A stretch of DNA of 9,921 nt, taken from the NCBI GenBank assembly GCA_937901265.1, contig CALCHA010000248.1:1-9921 (forward strand), in the 5' to 3' direction. Positions 1 to 6,939 of this stretch are shown here, in pieces. The position numbers and the translations under genes were made by a program. The DNA comes from an uncultured Phycisphaerales bacterium (lineage in GTDB: Bacteria; Planctomycetota; Phycisphaerae; WQYP01). Under the pieces are notes generated by a model. The model made no database searches and was not told the DNA's origin. It saw only the letters and a program-made list of their open reading frames with translations. Position 1 is the first letter of the stretch; each line of letters begins with the position of its first letter.

Positions 1-1
1 G

Positions 2-439
2 GACATCGTCGTGGGCTTGTCGATGGGAGCCGACGACTATGTCACCAAGCCGTTTTCCATGAAGGTGCTGATGGCGCGGGTGGCGGCGGTGCTGCGGCGG
101 AAGGCGGCGGTCGATCCGGCGCAGGCGCTCCTCTCGACGGGGGCGGTGACGATCGATTCGGCCAGGCATGAGGTCACCGTGGCCGGCCGAGCGGTCAATC
201 TCACGGCGACGGAATTCAAACTGCTCAAGGCGATTTTCGCGGCCCGCGGGCGGGTGCTGACGCGCAACCAGCTCATGGACACGACCATGGGGGCGGAAGT
301 GTTTGTCACGGACCGGGCGATCGACGTCCACATCACCGCGGTGCGCAAGAAGCTTGGCGAGGCGGCATGGATGGTTCACACCGTGCGCGGGGTCGGGTAT
401 CGGCTGCTGGAACGCAAAGAGGATGAGGCCACGGTATAA
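2..439 (+). CDS. Response regulator, OmpR/PhoB family (5' truncated)
   Basis: This is the C-terminal part of a DNA-binding response regulator. The gene starts left of the window, and the frame is open from base 2. The visible part begins in the last third of the receiver domain: GADDYVTKPF holds the conserved Lys-Pro of receivers (the Lys contacts the phosphorylated Asp), and the final receiver helix ends at VLRR. The phospho-accepting Asp itself lies outside the window. After a short linker comes a complete OmpR/PhoB winged-helix domain: the ATEFKLL helix, the RGRVLTRNQL stretch, the recognition helix in AIDVHITAVRKKLG, and the wing ending HTVRGVGYRL. This last motif is diagnostic of the family. 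The stop codon is 8 nt before the histidine kinase start, so the two form a cognate pair in one operon. The kinase's PhoR-like layout favours a PhoB-like regulator, but the target regulon cannot be read from the sequence. An internal GTG at base 11 is not a real start. Confidence 0.95.
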   Translation, partial: DIVVGLSMGADDYVTKPFSMKVLMARVAAVLRRKAAVDPAQALLSTGAVTIDSARHEVTVAGRAVNLTATEFKLLKAIFAARGRVLTRNQLMDTTMGAEVFVTDRAIDVHITAVRKKLGEAAWMVHTVRGVGYRLLERKEDEATV

Positions 440-447
440 CCTGAACC

Positions 448-1842
448 ATGCATGACTTGATTTACATTCTCATCCTCGGGGGTTTGGCGGTTCTGGCCGC
501 GTGGCTGGCGTATCGCGGGGCGGTGCAGCGATCAGGCATGGTCGGCGTGCTGCACCTGCTTTCGGGGCTCCTGAAGCGCAATTACTCGCGGCGAACCGAC
601 GAACTGGTTCCCGGGACCGCCGGCGACCTTGCCACCGTGGCCAATGAACTGGCGGCAGAACTGGAAAACAGCGCCGCCCGCGCGCAGCAGGACAACGACC
701 ACCTGCTCTCCCTGCTGGCGGTCCTCGATCACACCAACGAAATGGCCATCGCCACCGACAACATGGACATCGTGCGGCTGGCCAACCCCGCGGCAGCGCG
801 GGTGTTCGGACGCGGCGTCGAAAGCCTCATCGGGCAGCGCATCGATGCGATCATTCACCACCCCGACCTCTACGCTCTCTACCGGCAGGCCTTTTCCTCG
901 ACCGGGCCGGTCTCGGCGCAGATCACCATCCAGGTGCCCGGGCGGGCGATTGCCTGCCAGGCGACGGCGGCGACGATCTACACCGGGGCGCATTACCGCG
1001 GGACGCTGCTGCTCCTGCGCGATGTCACCGAAGTCGCGCGCACGCTGCAGATCAAGACCGACTTCGTCAACAACGCCAGCCACGAGCTTCGCACGCCGCT
1101 GGCGTCGATCCGCGCGGCCGTCGAAACGCTCAAGGATTCGCCCGCCGACCCCGATACGTCCCGCCGCTGCATCGACATCATCAACAACCACGCCCTGCGC
1201 CTGCAGCTTCTGGTGCAGGACCTGCTGGATCTGTCGCGCACCGAAGACTCGCGCGCCGTCGTCCGCTCCGAGCGCCTCGACCTGCAGGTCCTCTGCGACA
1301 TGGTCACCGGCATGTATGCCGCCGCCGCCAATGAAAAGCATGTCCAGCTCCGCACGGAGATTCATGAGGACGCGGCAACTCTCATCGGCGACGAGCGGCT
1401 GCTCACGCTGGCGCTCAAAAATCTGCTGGACAACGCTCTCAAATTCACAGCCGCCGGCAACGTCACCATCCGCTCCAGCCTGACTGCCGAGCCCCGGCGA
1501 CCGGGTGCGGAGCAGCGTACCGATGCGTCCGGCACCACCGTTCCGCCCGCCGGGGTCAGCCCGCGGCAGGCGCTGGTCATCGAAGTCTCCGACACCGGCG
1601 TGGGCATCCCGCTTGAAGACCGCGAGCGCGTCTTTGAACGCTTTTACACCGTCAACCGCTCCCGCGGCGGCGCCGACCGCGGCACCGGCCTGGGCCTCGC
1701 CATCGTCAAACATGCCGTCAACGCCCTGGGCGGCACGCTCGCGCTCTCCTCGACGCTTGGCGAGGGCACCACCGTCCGCTGCATTTTCCCGATCGCCACC
1801 CCCGCGCTGGAGCCGGCAGCGGTCCTGCAATCCGCCCATTGA
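448..1842 (+). CDS. PhoR-like sensor histidine kinase
   Basis: This 464-residue membrane sensor kinase should autophosphorylate on His and pass the phosphate to the response regulator encoded just upstream. One hydrophobic N-terminal helix (about residues 3-22) anchors it, with almost nothing outside the membrane. A linker follows, then a PAS domain (about 90-190, with LANPAAARVFG and the closing LLLLRDVTE). The dimerisation/phosphoacceptor domain holds His212 in ASHELRTPL. The ATPase domain shows the N box (Asn325 and Asn329 in NLLDNA), the G1 box (DTGVGIP, Asp382), the F box (FERFY) and the G2 box (GTGLGLAIVK from 412). Single helix, PAS and kinase is the PhoR layout, and phosphate sensing is the best guess. 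An insertion of roughly 25-30 residues rich in Pro, Arg and Thr (about 343-373) sits between the N and G1 boxes. The start has no strong ribosome site but lies 8 nt after the regulator stop, which suits translational coupling. Confidence 0.93.
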   Translation: MHDLIYILILGGLAVLAAWLAYRGAVQRSGMVGVLHLLSGLLKRNYSRRTDELVPGTAGDLATVANELAAELENSAARAQQDNDHLLSLLAVLDHTNEMAIATDNMDIVRLANPAAARVFGRGVESLIGQRIDAIIHHPDLYALYRQAFSSTGPVSAQITIQVPGRAIACQATAATIYTGAHYRGTLLLLRDVTEVARTLQIKTDFVNNASHELRTPLASIRAAVETLKDSPADPDTSRRCIDIINNHALRLQLLVQDLLDLSRTEDSRAVVRSERLDLQVLCDMVTGMYAAAANEKHVQLRTEIHEDAATLIGDERLLTLALKNLLDNALKFTAAGNVTIRSSLTAEPRRPGAEQRTDASGTTVPPAGVSPRQALVIEVSDTGVGIPLEDRERVFERFYTVNRSRGGADRGTGLGLAIVKHAVNALGGTLALSSTLGEGTTVRCIFPIATPALEPAAVLQSAH

Positions 1843-1921
1843 TGCCCGCCGCGGATGCCGGCCGCGCTCCTGTTGCTTCGCCCCGCCGCGCGTCGTACAA
1901 CGCAAAGCGACTCTTTTCCAC

Positions 1922-1927
1922 GAGGAA
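1922..1927 (+). promoter_or_regulatory. Ribosome binding site of the PL4 lyase gene
   Basis: GAGGAA lies 6 nt before the ATG at 1934. It fixes the start of the lyase gene, whose frame is open much further upstream (inside the kinase gene). The protein begun here opens with a good signal peptide, which supports the same choice. Confidence 0.7.
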
Positions 1928-1933
1928 TCGCGC

Positions 1934-3829
1934 ATGCTTCGGTCATTCGTCTTTTGCTCCTCCATCGCCGCCCTCTCCCTCCTCGCCCGCGCCGCCGATC
2001 CCGCGCCCGTCACCGCGCGTGAAACCCCCGCCGCCATCATCCTCGACAACGGCATCCTCACGCTCAGCTTCGACAAAAAATATGCCTGCATCAACTCCAT
2101 CGTTTACCACGACGCCCCCGGAAAATCCCTCGAACTCGGCGATGGCGGCAGGGCCGCGGTCTACTGGGACGCCAACGCCACCCCCGACAAACTACCCCCC
2201 GATCGTCCCGATAAACCCCTCCCCAAGGCCGGCTATTTCCAGCCCTTCCAAGCCCTCAACCGCATCACCCTCACCGCCACCCCCGACATGGCCGACATCA
2301 CCATCGACGCGGGGCCCTCCGAGTGGTTCCCCTTTCACGGCCAGTTTCACTACGTCCTCCGCCGCGGCGACAGCGGCTTCTACGTCTACACCCACCTCGC
2401 GCATGGCCCCGGCATGCCCGCCGTCAACGACGCCCAGGTCCGCTGCGTCATCCGAGCGGAGAACCAAGGTAAAATCTTCACCGATGAAATCATCGACGCC
2501 GACCGCCAGGGGCCGCCCCCTTCCAGCAAACAGCTCTCCACCCCGCAGGACGCCACCTATCGCCTCGCCGATGGCACCGCCTACACCAAGTACCAGATGG
2601 CCGAGTTCGTCAGCCGCTTCTCCGCCTATGGTTTTGCGGGGCACGACATCGGCCTCTGGATGACCTGGCCGAGCACCGAATCCTGCAACGGTGGCCCGTT
2701 CAAACAGGAGCTGACCGTGCAGATCGACAACGTGATGCAGGCGCTGTTTCAGGGGCAGCACTACGGTGCGGCGGGCGTGCATCTTGCCGACGATGAGCCC
2801 TGGTCCAAAATTTATGGCCCCATCTTCGTCTACGTGAACCAGGGCGGCGACGGTGCCACGCTCTGGCGCGATGCGCAGAAACAAGCCGCGAGTCAGCAGG
2901 CGCAGTGGCCCTACGCCTGGCTGGAGAATGCCGACTATCCGCTCAACCGCGGCAGCGCCGATGGCCGCATTCTCCTGCACACCGGCGACGTCGCCACCCC
3001 CGCCGCCAACGCCTGGATCATCCTCGACACCGACGAGCCCACCGAGCAGGATGCCGACTTCGAAATGCGCTCCCGCGGCTACCGCTTCTTCACCCGCACC
3101 GATGCCGCCGGCCGCTTCCATCTCGACAATCTCCGCCCCGCCCATTACACGCTTTTCGCCAGCGGTGCCGACCAGTTTGAGCCCTTCAAGAAAACCGGCA
3201 TCACCATCGACGCCGGCAAACCCGCCGCCCTCGGCACCCTCGACTGGTCCGCCATCACCCACGGCAAACGCCTCTGGCAGATCGGCACGGCGGATCGCTC
3301 CACCGCCGAATTCCACGATGGCGCCCAGCCGATCTACCGCAACTACGACGCCTTCCTCCGCTACTTCCAGGCATTCCCGCATGACGTCACCTTCACCATC
3401 GGCCAAAGCAAGGAAGCCACCGACTGGGAATTCGCCCAGTGGGGCTGGTACAACGAAAAACCCCACGGGACGATTCGCTTCCCGCTGGCCGCGGCCGCCA
3501 TCCCCGCCAAAGGCACCGCGACGCTCACCCTCGGCATCGCCTCCGCCCAGACCAGCAACGTCCTGATCACCATCAATGGGAAAAAGCTGGACCCGCTCCC
3601 GCTCCCCAAGACCGGCGGCGCCGGCTACCGCAGCGGTGCCGGGGACAGCCGGTATCTCGTCAAGTACGTGACCTTCGACGCATCCCTCCTGCGCCCCGGC
3701 GACAACGAAATCACGCTGGGCCAGTCGCGGATGGAGAAGTTCACCCCCGAGCTTCTCGCCAAAGAACTCCGCCCCAAAAACGACATTATGTACGACGCGG
3801 TGCGTCTCGAGGTGCAGCCGCTCCCCTGA
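1934..3829 (+). CDS. Secreted rhamnogalacturonan lyase-like protein (PL4 family)
   Basis: This 631-residue exported protein resembles polysaccharide lyase family 4, which cleaves the Rha-GalA backbone of rhamnogalacturonan I by beta-elimination. A signal peptide covers residues 1-20, with likely cleavage after LARA. The N-terminal catalytic beta-sandwich (about 30-335) contains GLWMTWPSTE and GGPFKQELTVQ, followed by GQHYG. A fibronectin-III-like domain follows (about 344-435, starting GRILLHTGD and including DAAGRFHLDNLRPAHYTLFA). A carbohydrate-binding-like jelly roll runs from 446 to the end, opening with LWQIGTADRSTAEF, a typical PL4 third-domain signature. Lys219 (in TKYQM) and His276 (in QHYG) are candidate catalytic residues. 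Their spacing of 57 is close to that of Lys150 and His210 in the Aspergillus aculeatus enzyme as I recall it. The GH78 gene 94 nt downstream supports action on rhamnogalacturonan. Family assignment is firm; exact substrate is inferred. Confidence 0.88.
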   Translation: MLRSFVFCSSIAALSLLARAADPAPVTARETPAAIILDNGILTLSFDKKYACINSIVYHDAPGKSLELGDGGRAAVYWDANATPDKLPPDRPDKPLPKAGYFQPFQALNRITLTATPDMADITIDAGPSEWFPFHGQFHYVLRRGDSGFYVYTHLAHGPGMPAVNDAQVRCVIRAENQGKIFTDEIIDADRQGPPPSSKQLSTPQDATYRLADGTAYTKYQMAEFVSRFSAYGFAGHDIGLWMTWPSTESCNGGPFKQELTVQIDNVMQALFQGQHYGAAGVHLADDEPWSKIYGPIFVYVNQGGDGATLWRDAQKQAASQQAQWPYAWLENADYPLNRGSADGRILLHTGDVATPAANAWIILDTDEPTEQDADFEMRSRGYRFFTRTDAAGRFHLDNLRPAHYTLFASGADQFEPFKKTGITIDAGKPAALGTLDWSAITHGKRLWQIGTADRSTAEFHDGAQPIYRNYDAFLRYFQAFPHDVTFTIGQSKEATDWEFAQWGWYNEKPHGTIRFPLAAAAIPAKGTATLTLGIASAQTSNVLITINGKKLDPLPLPKTGGAGYRSGAGDSRYLVKYVTFDASLLRPGDNEITLGQSRMEKFTPELLAKELRPKNDIMYDAVRLEVQPLP

Positions 3830-3912
3830 CCCCGCTTCGTCCCACCCTGTTCTTTCTCTGTAAATCGAGATCGTGATAATGAATTCCGTCAGGTCACAGA
3901 AGCCAAGTTCGC

Positions 3913-3918
3913 AGGTGG
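3913..3918 (+). promoter_or_regulatory. Ribosome binding site deciding the GH78 start
   Basis: AGGTGG lies 5 nt before the ATG at 3924. The frame also offers GTG at 3873 and ATG at 3879, but those would put 15-17 polar residues in front of the signal peptide and lack a comparable site. The start at 3924 gives a normal secretion signal directly. Confidence 0.65.
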
Positions 3919-3923
3919 GACAC

Positions 3924-6281
3924 ATGCAGAAGACACACATCGTTTTGGCTCTATGCGCATCCGCCATCCTGGCGAATGGAGGAACGGCGGTCGGCGTGGC
4001 AGCGCAGACAACCGACGTCGCACCCGCGCACTGGTCCGCCCAATGGATCGGCTACCCCAACGATGATTCCAACAAAGCGCCCGAGCCCGCGCCGGAGTTC
4101 CGCAAGGAGTTCTCCCTCGACGCATCCCACGGCGAGATCCTCCGCGCTACCCTCTGGATCACCGGCCTGGGCAGTTACGACTGCCGCATCAATGGCCGTC
4201 CCGTCTCCGACGATGTCCTCGATCCCGGATGGACCGATTACGACAAAACCGTCCTCTTCAATCGCTTCGATGTCACGGCCCTGGTGAAGACCGGCGGCAA
4301 CGCGGTCGGCGTGACGCTGGGGAATGGGCCCTACAACGTGTTGAAGATCCCGGGGCGCTATACAAAATTTACCGGATCGATGGGGCTGCCCAAACTGCTG
4401 GCGCAACTCGAGATCGAGTTTGCCGACAAGACCGTCGTCGTGGTGAAAAGTGATGGGACCTGGAAAACCACGCGCGGGCCCATCACCTTCAATCATCAAT
4501 ACGGCGGCGAGAATTACGACGCACGGCGCGAAACCATCGGCTGGACCCATGCGGCCTTTGATGACAAGGCGTGGAGCGCCGCCGCGGAAGTTGACGCCCC
4601 CGGAATCGGTGCCGAAAAAGCACGCCTCATGCTCGCGCCCCAGCCTCCCGACAAGATCGCCCGCACCTTCCCTCAACAGAAAGTCACCCAGCCCGCGCCC
4701 GGCGTCTTCGTCTACGACCTCGGCCAGAACATGTCCGGCTGGCCGCTGATCAACGTCTCGGGCACCGCCGGAACGGTCGTCAAACTCACCCCGGGCGAGC
4801 TCCTCGACGCCAAGGGCCTCGTCACGCAGCGCTCCTCGGGCAGCCCGGTGTGGTATTCCTACACCCTCTCCGGCCACGGCGAAGAACAGTGGCATCCCGA
4901 ATTCTCTTACTACGGTTTTCGCTATGTGCAGGTCACCGGCGCCGCCCCGGCCGATACCGCCGCGCCCGCCGCCGCCAACACCGCCGTCCTGCATTCCCTC
5001 GCCGGCCAATTCGTTCACGCCGACGTGGCCGCCGCGGGCGAATTCTCCTGCTCCTCCGACACCCTCAATCGCATCCACGCCCTCATCAACAATGCCATTC
5101 TTTCCAATACCCAAAGCATCTCCACCGATTGCCCCCACCGCGAAAAGCTCGGCTGGCTGGAACAAACCCACCTCATGGGCCAGGCCATCATGATGAACTG
5201 GAACGTCCGCGGCCTCTATGAAAAAATCGAAAACGACATCGCCGACGCCCAGCACGCCAATGGCCTCATCCCCGATATCGCTCCCGAATATGCAAAGTTC
5301 TCGCAAGGATTTCTCGATTCGCCGGAATGGGGCAGTGCAGGGGTCATCTCTCCCTGGTACGCCTATCTTTACTATGACGACCAGAAAATCCTCAGCGATC
5401 ACTACGACACCATGAAGCGTTACGTCGATTACCTCGGCTCCAGATCCAAAGACAACATCGTCGCCTACGGCCTGGGCGATTGGTACGACGTCGGTCCCAA
5501 ATCTCCCGGCCCGGCGCAGCTCACCTCCGAGGCGCTGACCTGCACCGCCGTCTATTACCAGGATCTGCTCATCCTGCAAAAAACCGCCGCCCTGCTCGGG
5601 AAAACGGACGATGCGCAGCAATACGGAGCCGCCGCCCAGGCCGTCCGCACCGCCTTCAATGCCCGGTTCCTCCACGACGATACCAACCAGTATGAAAAGG
5701 GCAGCCAGACCGCCAACGCCATGCCCCTCGCCGTCGGCCTCGTCCCCGACGATCGCCGCGCCGCCGTCCTGCAAAACCTCGTGCGCTCCATTGACGACAA
5801 CCACGACCGCGTCACCGCCGGCGATGTTGGCTTTTCCTATGTCGTGCAGGCCCTCACCGACGCCAACGCCAGTGAGGTCTTGTATAGAATGGCCACCCAG
5901 TCCGATGGCCCGGGTTACGTTGACCAGCTCCGCAAAGGTGCCACCACCCTCACCGAGGCCTGGAACGCCCTCCCCTCCTCTTCCCAAAATCACCTCATGC
6001 TCGGCCACATCGAAGCCTGGTTCTATCGCGGCCTCGGCGGCATCCAGCCCGACGGCCCCGGCTTCAAACATTTCTTCCTCCGCCCCCAGTTCCCCAAAGA
6101 GCTTGACTGGGTCCGCACCTGGCACCAGACCCCCTACGGCCGCATCGTCAGCGAATGGAAACGCGACGGCAGCAAAATTTCCCTCACCTTCGACGTCCCC
6201 CCCGGAACGTCCGCCACGCTTTCCGCCCTCGGTGCTTCTGAAGAACTCACCCCCGGCCACTACACCCGCACCTTCCAATGA
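3924..6281 (+). CDS. Secreted alpha-L-rhamnosidase (GH78 family)
   Basis: This 785-residue exported glycoside hydrolase should remove terminal alpha-L-rhamnose by inversion. A signal peptide covers about residues 1-28 (positive start, hydrophobic core, VAAQ before the mature end). The mature part opens with WSAQWIG (from 37) and an N-terminal domain with RKEFSLD and WTDYDKTVLF. A beta-sandwich domain holds VYDLGQNMSGW (about 262). The six-hairpin helical catalytic barrel spans about 371-695, and a C-terminal beta domain starts near GGIQPDGPGFKHF (about 705). In the barrel, TDCPHREKLGW places Asp402 and Glu407 in the usual acid region. GDW at 518-520, Glu678 in TTLTEAW (candidate base) and NHLMLGH at 689 are other family landmarks. 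The DCPHREKLGW form differs from the better-known DCPQRDERLGW by one residue in length and marks a recognised subgroup. It follows the PL4 gene by 94 nt and plausibly acts on its products. Specificity for pectic rather than flavonoid or other rhamnosides is inferred from that neighbour. Confidence 0.93.
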   Translation: MQKTHIVLALCASAILANGGTAVGVAAQTTDVAPAHWSAQWIGYPNDDSNKAPEPAPEFRKEFSLDASHGEILRATLWITGLGSYDCRINGRPVSDDVLDPGWTDYDKTVLFNRFDVTALVKTGGNAVGVTLGNGPYNVLKIPGRYTKFTGSMGLPKLLAQLEIEFADKTVVVVKSDGTWKTTRGPITFNHQYGGENYDARRETIGWTHAAFDDKAWSAAAEVDAPGIGAEKARLMLAPQPPDKIARTFPQQKVTQPAPGVFVYDLGQNMSGWPLINVSGTAGTVVKLTPGELLDAKGLVTQRSSGSPVWYSYTLSGHGEEQWHPEFSYYGFRYVQVTGAAPADTAAPAAANTAVLHSLAGQFVHADVAAAGEFSCSSDTLNRIHALINNAILSNTQSISTDCPHREKLGWLEQTHLMGQAIMMNWNVRGLYEKIENDIADAQHANGLIPDIAPEYAKFSQGFLDSPEWGSAGVISPWYAYLYYDDQKILSDHYDTMKRYVDYLGSRSKDNIVAYGLGDWYDVGPKSPGPAQLTSEALTCTAVYYQDLLILQKTAALLGKTDDAQQYGAAAQAVRTAFNARFLHDDTNQYEKGSQTANAMPLAVGLVPDDRRAAVLQNLVRSIDDNHDRVTAGDVGFSYVVQALTDANASEVLYRMATQSDGPGYVDQLRKGATTLTEAWNALPSSSQNHLMLGHIEAWFYRGLGGIQPDGPGFKHFFLRPQFPKELDWVRTWHQTPYGRIVSEWKRDGSKISLTFDVPPGTSATLSALGASEELTPGHYTRTFQ

Positions 6282-6333
6282 CAGGGTCCATCGCGTCTTC
6301 TCCCCCGGCCGCCGCTTTCGACCTACAATACCC

Positions 6334-6352
6334 GCTGTCGGCGCGCGACAGC
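6334..6352 (+). other. Perfect 7-bp hairpin between the GH78 and zinc-ribbon genes
   Basis: GCTGTCG (6334-6340) and CGACAGC (6346-6352) are exact inverted repeats around a 5-nt loop, in the 100-nt gap after the rhamnosidase gene. No T-run follows, so it is not a standard intrinsic terminator. It could be an RNA stem in the leader of the zinc-ribbon gene, a palindromic protein-binding site, or chance in GC-rich DNA. A TACAAT (6324-6329) just upstream resembles a -10 box, but I see no convincing -35 box. Confidence 0.35.
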
Positions 6353-6381
6353 CCTGCCCGTCTCTTTGCGAGGAACTGACC

Positions 6382-6894
6382 ATGCAATGTCCCCACTGTC
6401 ATCAGCCGCTCGAAGCGCTCACTTTTCAGGGCGTTCAGGTGGAGACTTGCCCTGGCTGTGGCGGGGAGTGGCTCGGCGCGGGGCAACTCGGGGCGATCGT
6501 TGAGGCGCGCAACGCCCGCTTCACCAAGGAGGAGGCCGTCGCCGTCGCGCAGGCCGCCGCCATCACCGGCATCAAACTCACCGGCACGGATCGCAGTTTC
6601 CCCTGCCCCGCCTGTGGTGCCGCCACCCATCCGGTCAATTATGGCGACGACAGCGGCATCATCATCGACGAGTGCTCTGCCTGCCGCGGCGTCTGGCTGG
6701 ACAAGGGCGAACTCGACAAAATCGAGGAGCTGGTCGAAGGCTGGGACGATGGTCTTTCTGGAGATCTCGCCCGCTTCGGCCCGAAAATGCGCCAGGTCTC
6801 TACCGACGTCGATCAATTTGAAACCGTTCATATTTCCCACTTCGCCTTTATCAACGTCCTGATCAACCGCATTCTTGACGTCCTTGGCGACTGA
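6382..6894 (+). CDS. Double TFIIB-type zinc-ribbon protein (zf-TFIIB domain)
   Basis: This 170-residue, probably cytoplasmic protein has two zinc-ribbon modules of the bacterial zf-TFIIB type. The first uses Cys3, Cys6, Cys23 and Cys26 (CPHC, then CPGCGGEWL). The second uses Cys75, Cys78, Cys98 and Cys101 (CPAC, then CSACRGVWLDKGEL). The second has the canonical C-x-x-C-x-G-x-W-L-D-x-G-E-L ending; the first has a weaker version (GEWLGAGQL). A helical linker of about 40 residues separates them. The last 45 or so residues are acidic to mixed and end in a hydrophobic stretch (FAFINVLINRILDVLGD). The family is common in bacteria, but its biochemical role is unknown; DNA, RNA or protein contact is possible. 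The start is supported by GAGGAA 6 nt upstream. It lies 100 nt after the rhamnosidase and 45 nt before deoC, so it may head a new transcript with deoC and the TM2 gene. No function can be assigned. Confidence 0.9.
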   Translation: MQCPHCHQPLEALTFQGVQVETCPGCGGEWLGAGQLGAIVEARNARFTKEEAVAVAQAAAITGIKLTGTDRSFPCPACGAATHPVNYGDDSGIIIDECSACRGVWLDKGELDKIEELVEGWDDGLSGDLARFGPKMRQVSTDVDQFETVHISHFAFINVLINRILDVLGD

Positions 6895-6939
6895 CCCGGT
6901 CGCACCCCAGCCGCTGTTTGCTTTTCACATGGAGTTCGC

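Noticed and set aside
1850..1866. GC-rich 5-bp inverted repeat after the kinase gene
   Set aside because: Short stem with no following T-run; not convincing as a terminator in DNA of this composition.
532..2100. 522-residue open frame on the minus strand, antisense to the histidine kinase gene
   Set aside because: Arg/Gly/Ala-rich shadow; the kinase motifs on the plus strand are decisive.
1839..2663. 274-residue plus-strand open frame overlapping the kinase end and the lyase start
   Set aside because: Its product is almost all Pro, Ser, Thr and Ala, the signature of the wrong frame in C-rich coding DNA; the lyase frame shows a signal peptide and PL4 motifs.
3875..3880. GATAAT as a possible -10 box before the rhamnosidase gene
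   Set aside because: It differs from consensus at one base, but no acceptable -35 box is found about 17 nt upstream, so a promoter is not claimed.
2192..3967. 591-residue open frame on the minus strand, antisense to the lyase gene
   Set aside because: Shadow of the PL4 gene with low-complexity Gly/Val/Glu content and no domain motif.
3951..6383. 810-residue open frame on the minus strand, antisense to the rhamnosidase gene
   Set aside because: It mirrors the GH78 gene almost exactly, is rich in Gly, Val, Asp and Ala as expected of an antisense frame in GC-rich DNA, and has no recognisable motif. The plus-strand protein is unambiguous.
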